NCBI GenBank assembly: GCA_029204225.1
Contig: CM055105.1
Location: 14,933,132-14,997,131, forward strand
Direction of reading: 5' to 3'
DNA length: 64,000 nt
Source of the DNA: Diphasiastrum complanatum
Taxonomy: Eukaryota; Streptophyta; Lycopodiopsida; Lycopodiales; Lycopodiaceae
Shown: positions 11,513-21,779 of the stretch, one piece after another
How the letters are laid out: each line of letters begins with the position of its first letter
Position numbering within the stretch: position 1 is the first letter of the stretch
Translations under genes and position numbers: made by a program
The notes under the pieces: generated by a model
Database searches by the model: none
Told to the model about the DNA's origin: nothing
The model's input: only the letters and a program-made list of their open reading frames with translations

Positions 11513-12870
11513 CAACTAAGTACTCAAGAAAAAGGACAAAATAACTGAACTGCCTAAGGACCGAAATCCAATTACATGCAAGTGGATACTCAAAGCGAAG
11601 TATGATGCTGAAGGAAGATTAAATCGATACAAGGCTAGACTGGTCGCCAAAGGCTTCTTACAGATTCCAGATCTAGATTATTCAGAAACTTTCAGCCCTG
11701 TTGTCAAACATACTTCAATCCGATTATTACTCTCCTTTGCAGCTGCAGCCGATCTTGAAGTCCACCAAATGGACGTCCAAACAATTTTTCTGAACATGAC
11801 TGTTGAAGGCAGATCTACACCTCACAACCAGAGGGATACGAGCTCAAGGTAAGGAGCATATTTTTTGCAAAATCCACAAGGCTCTGTATGGTCTGAAACA
11901 GTCACCAAGAGCCTGGTTTCAGAAGATAAATGCATTTCTAATTGAGAATGGTTTTATTCCAAACTCAGTAGACTCGAATGTTTATTTCAAGTCTATTTTG
12001 GCCTGACTCATAATCATCACTTTATATGTAGACGATACGTTACTAATTAATAACAACTTGAATTTTTTGAAGGATGTAAAATGCATGCTAGCACAAGAAT
12101 ACAAGATGATTGATATGGGCCCAGCACATTACTGTCTCAGACTTCAAATTCTCCGAAATTGATCGAATAGACAAATTTATAGTAGTCAACAACGATATCT
12201 CACTAATGTGCTGGAAAAATATGGAATGACCAATTGCAAATCGAGTCTCTTTCCACTCAACTTCGGTCTGAAAATGTCAAAGGACCAATGTCCTCAAACC
12301 GAGCAAAAAAAGGAGGAAATGAAGCAGTACCCATTTCACTCCATTATCGGTTCACTGATGTATGCAATGCTTTGCACTCGTCCTGACCTTGCATACTCGA
12401 TCAGCTCACTAAGCTAGTTCCTAACCCATTGGGAAGCACTCATAAAGGTCATGAAATATGTTCGAAAAACCAAATATCTGAGCATCTGTTATGGAGGCAA
12501 CCAATCTGCCAACATTCTTGAAGGTTATATAGATGCAGATTGGGCAAGAGATATCAACACCAGAAGATCGACTTCTGGATTTGTATTCTTATTCAATCAA
12601 GGCCCAATCTCATGGAACAACCGAAAACAGACCTCAATAGAATTGGAATACATAGCTGCCACAAATGCTACCAAGGAGGCGATTTGGCTAAGAAATCTAA
12701 TGGCAGATATCGACCTTGCTTAGCTACAACCAACAACCCTACATTGTGATAATGAAAGCACAATCGCACTATCTTTGAATCCGAGATTTCGTTCTCGAAG
12801 TAAGCATATCGAAATCATGTATATTTAACAACATTCTAAATCTGAAGATCGAAGTTTTTCAGGATCCACA
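11513..12870 (+). pseudogene. Copia family A RT-RNase H remnant
   Basis: Translation in pieces covers RT from ITCKWILKAKYDAEGRLNRY and KARLVAKGF through DYSETFSPVVKHTSIRLLL and HQMDVQTIFLN. Next come KALYGLKQSPRAWFQKINAF (11803-12006), the polymerase box TLYVDDTL (about 12030), and 'GSLMYAMLCTRPDLAYSISSLS' split across 12340-12417. RNase H follows at 12451-12723 (YIDADWARDINTRRSTSGF, then SWNNRKQTSIELEYIA) and SKHIEIMYI near 12800. At least five stops or frame changes are present. It runs straight into a polypurine tract (AGGGGGA, 12874-12880) and a 3' LTR, so the 3' half of the element is structurally in place. Confidence 0.92.
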
Positions 12871-12881
12871 TTCAGGGGGAT

Positions 12882-13700
12882 TGTTGGATTTTAATGCTTA
12901 GGTCCAAATCCATTCAATAATGAGCATTTTGAAATCTGTTTACACTTAACTGCAAAAAAAAAAAACACTCGTAGTTATAAGTAGAAGATCGAAATCTAGA
13001 ATCATATTTTTTCGATCCCGGATCGACTCGAATTGAATCATATTTTTCCGATCCCGGATTGACTCGAATCGAGTCGTATCTTCTAAAACGGATCGAGTCG
13101 GATCTATAAAATTTGATCCAGAGGCAAAATTTGATACATACATTCTTTCGACACTGTTAGTCGATTTTGACCCACGTCGCGATCAGAAGGACAACATTGA
13201 CAGTCAGCCTACTTTGTACATAGATTTATTGATACAACGACAACTATCTACTGCAGGACGACTTTAGTAAATTAAATAGATTCAATCTTATACTTTCAAG
13301 TACTTAACACTGATATGCAATCATCAACAAATCGATTAAGTGTGTCTATAATAAAAGTCTGAAGTTTGAATCAAAAGTAAGGTAGAAGGCATAATCCATC
13401 TAGCAACGATCAAGAGATTTGCCAATTTTGCGCCTCACAGACTCGCGCACTGCTTCACGCTTATGTACTCTATTTTTGATTAATCAAAGAGTGCAATTTT
13501 GTCTACACTACTGATTTGTTCATTTGTGTATTTTCTTATAGATTGTAAGTCATCTTGATTCTTGCTGCTACGCTGACACACTTCCGATCCACAACTGATC
13601 CGTTGTATTCTTTCGCTGCCAGGATCTCGATCCAAATTTCGATCCTGGACGTCTATCCCTGAATCGATTCAGATTCAGGCTGAGATACTAATTTCCAATA
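12882..13700 (+). repeat. Copia family A LTR with 36-39 bp minisatellite
   Basis: Begins TGTTGGATTT right after the polypurine tract and ends near ATTTCCAATA. Between about 12990 and 13100 a unit containing 'TTTTTCGATCCCGGATCGAC' is repeated about 2.5 times. It is followed by GTGTATCAGAGTGCG (13701-13715), which looks like a decayed primer-binding site. That is unexpected after a 3' LTR. Confidence 0.82.
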
Positions 13701-13715
13701 GTGTATCAGAGTGCG
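13701..13715 (+). promoter_or_regulatory. Decayed primer-binding site
   Basis: GTGTATCAGAGTGCG matches TGGTATCAGAGTGC with one change. A primer-binding site marks the 3' edge of a 5' LTR, so this LTR may once have served as a 5' LTR (tandem or recombined element). The following sequence is not recognisable gag. Confidence 0.55.
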
Positions 13716-14382
13716 TTTATGATACAACACCATTTTCCAACATAACCTTGGGCTTCGCTTCCATAAAGAAAGTTGCTTTTTATTGATACTCAGGATAATA
13801 AAACATATTATTTGAGATTATTTTTGTTATTTTTACTACTTCTGTCAAATTCCTGCCTTGTAGGTTGACCATACCAATATACTTTGGTTCACTTTAAAGA
13901 GATGTTTGCATAGATTGTGCAAAATCGTAAAGCCACATCAGCTCCAATTTCAACTTGTAAACCCAGGATGTATCTTCAATGGTCCTTTTCACAGTAGACA
14001 ATTTCAGAGTCACTCCATGATTCAAAGTTGTAATATTAAATTGAACCGTTTCGGCATCTTTTAGTCCACTATTTGGAGTTCATTACACACATGGTGCAAC
14101 TCAAACAAAGTCCATTAAGGTGGGAGGGATTGGCTTTTTTTTCAAAGAATCAATGTTGTTAAGATCATATGGAAGTGAACTTGAGTGAACTCAAAGCATG
14201 ATAATGAAAGGCCATGGTTTTGAATAGGGGACTTGCTTGGCACCCACACATTACAGACCCTAAGCAAGGAGGCCAATGAAGGTTTTTAGTGTGCTCTCCT
14301 TATTTGTTCTACACTTGTTGTGAATGTAGATGCAGATCAACCTTTAATTTGCTACATCGCAATAGCATAGCCAGGAAGAATA
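13716..14382. other. Upstream region of the GNAT gene
   Basis: Non-coding. It should contain the promoter of the gene at 14457, but I cannot point to a convincing TATA box. A run of T/C dinucleotides follows directly and probably lies in the transcribed leader. Confidence 0.4.
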
Positions 14383-14395
14383 TCTCTCTCTCTCA

Positions 14396-14435
<40 letters not shown>
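14383..14435 (+). repeat. (TC)n(AC)n microsatellite in the GNAT leader
   Basis: About 40 bp of TC (interrupted once) followed by seven AC units, ending 21 bp before the GNAT start codon. CT-rich leaders are common in plant genes. If read in frame it would give a Leu-Ser run, an argument against any start upstream of it. Confidence 0.93.
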
Positions 14436-14456
14436 GAGTGGCTTGGCAATCAGAAT

Positions 14457-15383
14457 ATGGCCCATGTAATCACTTCATGCAATTGCCCAAGTGCCACTGC
14501 AAATTCTTCTTCAAATTTTATCAGGCCCACCAGCTCTGCATGCCCAACGCTCTTACCTGGAGCACACCACTTCTTCCCCACCAGGCCTTCACAGCAGGCT
14601 TCCTCGCTATCAAGACGCTCCTGTCGATTCAGCTGCTCAGAAAGTGCGCAGGGTGTGTTTTTTCATGTAGGTGATGATTCGAATGTGATGGGTTTTTGCT
14701 TCTCAGGGATTGTGCAGATCAAAGCAGGGAATTTGAGCCTCAGGTCTCACAGAAAAGAATTGAGGTGTAGTGGGGAGGCAAAAGAAGAAGTGTCAGCTAA
14801 CTTATCTCCAAGGTTTGGGAACCCATTTGTTCGCCATGTTTTGTTTTGTTCATGCTATTCTGCAATGCGTATCAGCAGCAAACGAAGAGCCTCATCTGTG
14901 TCTGAAGCCTTTGGTGTGACTGAGTCAGGCTTGTTTTCTCTCAGCAACGATGAGCTTTTGTCTCGAGGGTTTGAGCTGCACAGTTCATATGAGGGAATTG
15001 ACCTGGATCAGCTGAATTCCCTTTTTCTCAAGGTGGGCTTTCCTCGTCGCAAAAAGGAGAAGCTGACTAGGGCATTACAGCATACCCTTTCCCTGTTCTG
15101 GCTACGAGATGTGAAATCTGATCAAATGATTGCCTTTGCCAGGGCAACTGGTGACAATGTATTCAATGCAATAATCTGGGATGTTGTGGTGGATCCGTCA
15201 TATCAAGGGGCGGGACTTGGAAAGGCAGTGATGGAGAGGCTTATGGCAGACCTTGTGAAGCGAGGGATTAGCAACATTGCACTTTATGCAGAGTCAAATG
15301 TCGTGGGGTTCTACCGGCCTTTGGGTTTTGTCTCAGATCCTGACGGCATTAGGGCTATGGCATACTCTCGAAAGCGGCGATAA
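14457..15383 (+). CDS. Plastid GNAT-family N-acetyltransferase (GNAT1/2, SNAT-like)
   Basis: 308 residues from ATG 14457. An open frame continues upstream to a GTG at 14289, but it has no ATG and crosses the CT repeat, so 14457 is the likely start. Residues 1-~100 are Ser/Arg/Thr-rich with few acids, like a chloroplast transit peptide. The conserved domain runs from about 170 to 300: FPRRKKEKLTRAL, then FNAIIWDVVVDPSYQGAGLG, with the acetyl-CoA loop Q/R-x-x-G-x-G/A as Q250-G-A-G-L-G255, then NIALYAESNVVGFYRPLGF. This order and wording match the plant plastid GNATs known as serotonin N-acetyltransferases, which also acetylate protein lysines and N-termini. Ending with FYRPLGFVSDPDG is closest, from memory, to the GNAT1/SNAT2 branch. 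It is intact and intronless, unlike its surroundings. A retrocopy is possible, but no poly(A) tract is seen. The substrate is not decidable from sequence. Confidence 0.9.
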   Translation: MAHVITSCNCPSATANSSSNFIRPTSSACPTLLPGAHHFFPTRPSQQASSLSRRSCRFSCSESAQGVFFHVGDDSNVMGFCFSGIVQIKAGNLSLRSHRKELRCSGEAKEEVSANLSPRFGNPFVRHVLFCSCYSAMRISSKRRASSVSEAFGVTESGLFSLSNDELLSRGFELHSSYEGIDLDQLNSLFLKVGFPRRKKEKLTRALQHTLSLFWLRDVKSDQMIAFARATGDNVFNAIIWDVVVDPSYQGAGLGKAVMERLMADLVKRGISNIALYAESNVVGFYRPLGFVSDPDGIRAMAYSRKRR

Positions 15384-16115
15384 TATTTTTGGGTTATGTA
15401 GGTCTCCTTACTGGTGGGAATCCATCATTGGTGCAGAAGCATGACTGGACCCTGCAATCTAGCATCTAAATTGAACCACAGAAGCCCTTGGGATGTTGGA
15501 ATCTCGGGCCTGTTAATCTCCCTTTGTTCTGTAAAATTAGACGTTAGTTTGATACGGCCCCCATGACACATCTTCTAGAAAGATACAGTTATGGCTAGCT
15601 TCCCAACTCTTGAAGCATAATTAAGGACTTATTTCCAAGTAATTTGAGACACGGAGAAATAAGGAAGATTAGAATTACCTTAGAATCATTTTCTACAATG
15701 TATTGTTCTTCTTCCCAAGCCAGAAGCAGTGCAACTATTATAGAGAGGATTTTCCACATAGAGACCACTCAGAAGATGAATCATCGCAAAATATGATGAT
15801 TCAATTTGAGTTTTATGAACAGACCTTGGAATCTGAAAGTAGTATGAAATAAAGCAAAAGCAAAAGCATCAACGTCAAACTTGTGAAACTGATCAAGCAG
15901 AGCCACAGCATGATTGATCTTGTTTCTTTCTTTTGAAACTACTTATGTCATACTGGGAGTATGATTGACTCTGCTTCTTCTAGAGTTAAGAGATTAATTA
16001 AACTAGAGTAGTTTGGGTTGGAACTGCCTCAGAGAGAATCATCCAATCATAGCCCTCTTAGTTCATCATGAGGCTACATTGGTTAATTTTGCCGGTGTGA
16101 TTCCTCCACAGTGGA
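15384..16115 (+). other. 3' flank of the GNAT gene
   Basis: Non-coding. It probably includes the 3' untranslated region; a weak AATAAAG occurs at about 15850, too far to assign with confidence. No other feature is visible. Confidence 0.4.
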
Positions 16116-16120
16116 TGAAG

Positions 16121-16550
16121 TATATATATAGCCCATTGTGCAGAGGCTGATGTAACCAAATTCCCCTCCTTTGTCCTTTAAGCTCTTGTCTCTTTCCAAC
16201 CCTTTCTTTCGTCCTCTGGTTTCTTCCTTGCCCTTTTCCTTTTCCTCTTCCTCTTAAGTTTCTAACCCTTGAAGCGTCCTCCCTTTTCCGCCTTACTTAT
16301 TCCTCTCAACTCTTGAATTTTCTCCTCAAGGCTTGATCCTCCTGCTCCTTTACAGTTGCCCCCTCGTCTTCTCCTCTTCCTGCTGCTCCTTCCCTTGTTC
16401 TCCCCCTCTCCTCGTCCTTCCCTCCTAGGACTTCTCCTTCTCCCCTTTTTCTCATCCTCTTCCCTCTTCTGCTCATCTTTCTCTCCTTACCCCTTGCTTC
16501 TCCTTCTCTTGTTCTTCCTTCCCCTTAGTTCGCTCTCCTCTGTCCAAGCA
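16121..16550 (+). promoter_or_regulatory. TATA-like box followed by a long polypyrimidine tract
   Basis: TATATATATAG at 16121-16131 is followed from about 16160 to 16550 by an almost unbroken C/T-rich plus strand. This looks like a plant promoter with a pyrimidine-rich leader, and CCAAT-like sequence lies upstream (about 16040-16090). However, the only long frame in the tract (16356-16607) starts at TTG and encodes Leu/Pro/Ser low complexity, and no gene follows. It may be an abandoned promoter or simply a pyrimidine repeat. Confidence 0.35.
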
Positions 16551-16609
16551 CTCAAATGGGTGGAAATTTCTGCTCAACTGAGTGTTTTTCAATCACAGGC
16601 TTGTTGAAA

Positions 16610-19340
16610 AAACCCCAATTTGGATTGGTCAAAGCAAAATCCTTATTGGACCAGATTCGGATTGTAATTTGAGGAAACATTGTTTGTAATTCGTCAAGCA
16701 TAGGCTGTCGATGATCCATCTGCCAACTGAGTAAATGGCTTTAACCTTTTGGACAATCAGTTGAAGAACGGGTTTAAGGTTTAGAGTAGGAAGGGAATTT
16801 TTATTGCTGCCGAATCGAGAGTTTCTGTTAGCATTTTACAGTAATAATGATCAAGAGTGGTTGCGTACTGCATTAATGTATTACAATGATAGCACGTAGA
16901 CAACTCGAAAGATGAAATATGCAGTTGAACAAGGAGTGACATCTGCGATTTTGAAACGTCCTTTGTGAGTGACAACTTGGTACAGAAAAATATCTAATAA
17001 ATAGGCGTATGGAAGAATAAAGGGACTATCAACTCTGTAGTTCTGTTCAAGACCTGTTACTGGCTATATTACCACTTATGGGTGGAAGTACCAGCTACTT
17101 TCTTTATTCTACAGATAGAAGAAGAAAGCCTTTTTGAGAGATGATGCAAACGGTGCTAGAAGAGTGGATCTCCTTACCCTCCTCGTGTCCCGACTAGAGT
17201 GGAGTCCCCTCATTACAAACCTGGCGAACTTTACAAAGGAAAATGCAAAATGCTAGAAATCTTGGAGTCTAATTCACCTTATGTTGTTTGGTGCTAGATC
17301 AAATCTGCTCAGTGCTGAGGAGTGATACCCAATGAAAGGTGCGAATTTCTCGCCAATGCTAATCAATCTAGGATGCTAAATATGCACTTTCCATTTCATT
17401 TATGAAACGTTAGGTTAAGTACTGCCTCGTGATTGATTACTGGAAATCTAAATGCTTTTGCAATTCTAGGTTTAGCTGGAAATAGGGGTGCTCTATTTTG
17501 CAAGACTATTTATGTCCCTTAAATGATTTTGCCGATTGGCAATTATTGCTATAGTGTTTGTATGGTAGAATTAAGTAGGCTTCCTGACTGGCTGAAAGCT
17601 ATAAAAGGTCGTTGCAAGTCAGCAATGCTCCAATAGATTGTACCGTACCTTTTGAGTTGAAATTTTGAACTTCAAAGCCACACACACCTACCTCCTAGCT
17701 TGTTGTCTTAGATTCCCCTTCCAAGAAACCAAATACAACATAACAAAGACTGTCAACAAAATGTGAACCCTGAATATGTCAGGGAAAATGTTTAATGCGG
17801 GACCTGTAATATTGTTTTAAGCTTAGTTATCGAACTTACAACATTCTTATCAACATTCTTTTGGGATTACAGGGCCATTTGTCAAGTTAAGTAGTGATGG
17901 ACATATCAGACTTCAGGTGAACTTTCATATCCATCTCCAATGGATAGGTTCTTGTCCTTCACAAGATAAATAGGTCAGCTGCAAAACTAGCTGCAGAGCT
18001 TGAATGTTCTATTGATGTGCTGGGAGATTTGAAATGCTTGTTTTTTTGTTTACAGATTTTATTGTTGGCATGCTTATTATCCAGGCCTTCAAACACATAT
18101 ATTAAGTTCTTGTTGAGTCACGACTCATGAGACAGGATTTTAATTACTTCCTTACATGCTCTACATGCTTCGCTGCTGATCTTTCCTTCACCTTAGTAGT
18201 TTCTTAATATTTTCTACAAACACCGGTGCTGTTATACACGTTTCTGCAGAATTCAACCAAAAGAATGAATGTTACATGTGGATAATTTCTTGAAATGTCT
18301 CCTATGTGACCCAGCTACCTCCATAGGACAACAATCAGTGACCGGATGACTGAGAGTAGCTGCACAACTGTCTCCACCAAGTACATTTAAATAGAGCTGA
18401 TTCGTCGTAGTGAGAGGGTGTTATTAGTTTCAGTAAGGACCTAACATTAACAAGGGTAGCTCTAAAAGTTAATGTTGGACATTTTTTTTGTTCCGTTCAG
18501 TTACTATCCTAGATGTAACAAAGTTAAGTAAACCTTCACGTACCAAAATGTGCTATAGTTGGATGCAAAGGTATTGCCCCTGTGCCAGTAAACCCCAGAC
18601 AAACTACAGCGGAACAATTTTTTATGCACTCTCACAGCTTGTTGACACCTGACAAAGCATGAGCACACACAATGGAACTTCCTTTAACCCTATATTCATC
18701 GCGTGAATATGATAGGGTCTCTAAGACAAGCATATGCCAGATGTTTAGAGTTTATTCAGGTCACTTTTTGTAAGAGGTATGTAGAATCTTGGATGTGTAT
18801 CTGGAGTATTATCCTACTAGAAATGTCCATTTTGTGCAAGTTCAGTGCACAAAAGCTCAAGTATTGCAACAAAGAGCTGCTCCACTCAAAACAATTTGTA
18901 ATGAACTAATTACTAGTTGAAAGTGCTACAGCAGGTTGTTCTTGCAGTGTAGGAAATGGCTTTAGTCTTTCTGAAGGAAAAGGGGGAGGTAGGTATAAAG
19001 TGTTTGAGGCAGGTCAGACAAACAATTAAGAAGCTACGCTCAGGCGACTAATGTCATGTGTGATGAAATTAGACAAATAATAATGTCTCAAGGTGTCACC
19101 TTGAATGGGAGGTTAAGAGAAGAAATTGGAGATTTGTCTGGGAAACTTTCAAAAGGCTGCTTGTTTTTAGTGATGGATTTGAGGAACTTGCAAGCCAATA
19201 CACCAAGTACTGACAAGCCAAGACGCAGGATTATGCTGAGGTAGGAGTTGATGGTGAAGAAGGATGTGAGGAGATTGAAGAAGCGCCTATTAGGAGGTCA
19301 ACGAGGATATGGAAGCCCTGCTTGCTTTGATGCGGTAAGC
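16610..19340. other. Long non-coding stretch
   Basis: No family match on either strand. ORFs at 18703 (GTG start) and 19056 (62 codons from ATG) are short and without known motifs. The last ~300 bp may already be decayed Copia sequence, since a recognisable linker begins near 19350. Confidence 0.5.
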
Positions 19341-19344
19341 TTTT

Positions 19345-20200
19345 TCAAAGGAGAAATGGCTCTTAAGTGAACCAGCAAACCTAAAAGAAGCACAGGAAGG
19401 ACTTAATTGGGATGGCTAGCAGCAATGGCAATTAAGAGGAAACATACGCGAGAAGTTGTAAAGCTACCTCTAAGTTGTGTAAGCAGTGGGAAGGGATGGA
19501 AACTGAAGGCATTTAAGATGAAGTATATGTGAGAAATTTTGAACCTACCTGAAGGTTGATAGACAGCTGGAAAGAAATGGAAAATGAAGGTGATAGATGA
19601 ACTATATGTAGGAATTGTGAAGCTACCTGAAGTTTGGTAGGCATTGGGAAAAAAATGGGTCGTCAAGGCAATCTATGGAGCAAAGGACATCGTTGAAAGT
19701 TTCAAGGCCTGGATCCTAGCAAATGGCTATCTCAGATTGAGGGTTTGGACTATGCCTTAACATGTTCACTTGTAGCAAGGCTGGGGTCAATTCAAATAAT
19801 ATTGGCTCTTGCAGCAATCCATGAACCGAAATTGCATCAAATTTATGCATATATAACATTCTTGAATGCAGAATCAAGGCAAAAGTACGCAAGGTAGTCA
19901 GAAGGTTTCAAGGGACATGGTTTGTTATCATTTCATGGAAACTGATTTTGAAAGGATCTTCCAAACCAAGTATCTGCATGTGGCCCAATGAAGGCAACCT
20001 TTTATTCATTGCACTATATGTCTATGACAGTGTGCTTGCAGGAAAACAATGTTGGCCAGTTGAAAGAATATAAGAGGCAACTAAGTAAAAGATGAAGACA
20101 ACTGGGGATCTGCATTATTTCTTGGAAATACAAAACATAGGGGAAGTAAACATATCAACCAAGGCAAGTATGCAAAAACATCATAAAAAAACTCAAAATG
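19345..20200 (+). pseudogene. Strongly decayed Copia RT with a triplicated N-terminal block
   Basis: The order is typical of Copia: the pre-RT linker (LLSEPANLKEAQEGLNWD, about 19360-19410), then the block 'W.LV.LP.G..A.G.KWV.K.KY'. That block appears three times in tandem with an ~80 bp period (about 19450, 19530 and 19610): VVKLPLSC...GKGWKLKAFKMKY, then ILNLPEG..TAGKKWKMKV, then GIVKLPEVW.ALGKKWVVKAIYG. It continues with ARLGSIQIILALAAIHEPKL (about 19770), the polymerase box FIALYVYDSVLAG (YVDD changed to YVYD) near 20010, and TTGDLHYFLEIQ near 20105. Many stops and frame changes. No LTR found. Confidence 0.75.
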
Positions 20201-20204
20201 TAAG

Positions 20205-21250
20205 ATCATAACCCAATGACAACAACAATCACTAATTACGCATTGCATAAATAAATCCATTTTTAATGTTCCCGTATAGTTCCACTACATACCAAATGAG
20301 TTACGCATCAAATCGAGGAGAATAAGCTCACATGTATCCATCCACAATAACAACCAAGTAAGAACAAAGGCATTCTTGTGGGAACTACATGTGTCTACAC
20401 CTATTCTCAGTTGTTATCCATGGCACAACTTGACATTAAGCCTTATCATAAGGAATTTAAGTATAACTCATCGCAAGAAGTTATATTACAATTTTTTCAA
20501 ACTCTTTTAAATATTTCCTTTCATTCTTCTTTTTCTCCCGACCATTGACACCATAAATTTCCAACCATATTCACTTGAAGAAATGATAAGCAAAAAGTGT
20601 AATATTCTCTTATCATATTCGGGAACATTGCTGGTTTTCACAGAGGATCACAACACATTAAGCTATAGTACCACTTTGCTAGATATAAGAGATAAGAGTT
20701 GTGTTGTTGCATTGTTGTCCTACTAGCAAGATGTTGGTAATTTTAATGACCAAATCACTGGAGAATGAGAAATTTGAAATTTGTAAGAATTTTCAAGTTG
20801 AAATGTGCTCAATTTTGAGTTTGTGGGAGGTGTTCATAATACTGGCTGCTCATAGTTCGCATGTTAACTAGTTTACTATTAGTTGTAATTTGTGAAGCGT
20901 GGATGGGCCATTAATTTAGTTGTTAGTTGCATTTGAACAAATAATTGGCCTTATCTCATTAAGGCTAAAACTTGACTTTCAAGATCTTGCCCTTTATGAG
21001 TATGAATAGACCTCGTATAGATTAACATTTTGTGAATGGAATGTGCGCTTCTTGCATTAACTCATCAACATTGTAGAGGAGTTCTAAATCCAAAAAAGAC
21101 CCTTTGTAAAGATTTTATATATATATATATATATTTTCAAATTTTGCTTTCACATGGATCAATCAAGACACTCAAGTTTGAAATCTACGTAACGTAGCTC
21201 ATTAAAATTGTTTTTTTTTTTCTTAATAATGTTATAATTTGGCGTCAGGG
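20205..21250. other. Non-coding spacer
   Basis: AT-rich, no ORF or family match. It contains an (AT)9 run at 21117-21134. Confidence 0.5.
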
Positions 21251-21253
21251 GTA

Positions 21254-21777
21254 GCCCGCAAGCATGACATGTTATTCACAGTAAATATGTAATTTATCAT
21301 TAAAAATAGTATAACTTTTTCATTGTAGCTCCGATTAAGACAAGAATTATATTGTTGGAAAGCGCTCGACAAGAGTTTTTCAATGGTAGCCTACATGACC
21401 TACTTTCGAGCTACTGTTAGAAATTTATAACTAGTCAAATATTTTGAAAAAGTCAAATATCGCTTATGTGCGCCCATAGAGTATCCTCTCAATGAGAGGG
21501 TGCTCTATCTGTGCACAGAAGCGATATTTGGTCATAAGAGTCCTTAATCCATGCACAGAAGAGGTATTGGGTCTTTTTAAATTTTGACAGACTATAACTT
21601 TTGAACAATTGCTCGAAAGTAGGTCATGTAAGGTACCGTTGGAAAGCTCTCATCAAGCCCTTTCCAACGGTATAATTTTTGTTTCAATCGGAGCTATGGT
21701 TAAAATGTTATAATATTTTTAATGAACTACAAATGATAATGTACATAAAATGGTTAAGCATTGAAAATAGTGCGGGC
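21254..21777. repeat. Foldback repeat: two ~250 bp inverted arms
   Basis: The left arm starts GCCCGCA (21254) and the right arm ends TGCGGGC (21777). Between them the two halves are diverged reverse complements. Left TACATGACCTACTTTCGAGC (21390s) pairs with right GCTCGAAAGTAGGTCATGTA (21610s), left AGCTCCGATT pairs with right AATCGGAGCT, and left AAATATCGCTT pairs with right AAGCGATATTT. The centre (21476-21508) is a smaller near-perfect hairpin around AAT. The right arm holds a further nested hairpin CCGTTGGAAAG...CTTTCCAACGG (about 21633-21668). No coding. It looks like a foldback or MITE-type DNA transposon, or a hairpin small-RNA source. A target duplication was not identified. Confidence 0.85.
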
Positions 21778-21779
21778 AG

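Noticed and set aside
14289-14456. Upstream extension of the GNAT frame (56 extra codons)
   Set aside because: The frame starts at GTG, has no ATG, and reads through the CT/AC repeat as Leu-Ser and His-Thr runs; ATG 14457 begins a plausible transit peptide.
16356-16607. 83-codon Leu/Pro-rich frame that looks like a signal or membrane protein
   Set aside because: The start is TTG, and the frame is a by-product of a C/T-rich tract; hydrophobicity follows from CTN/TTC codons.
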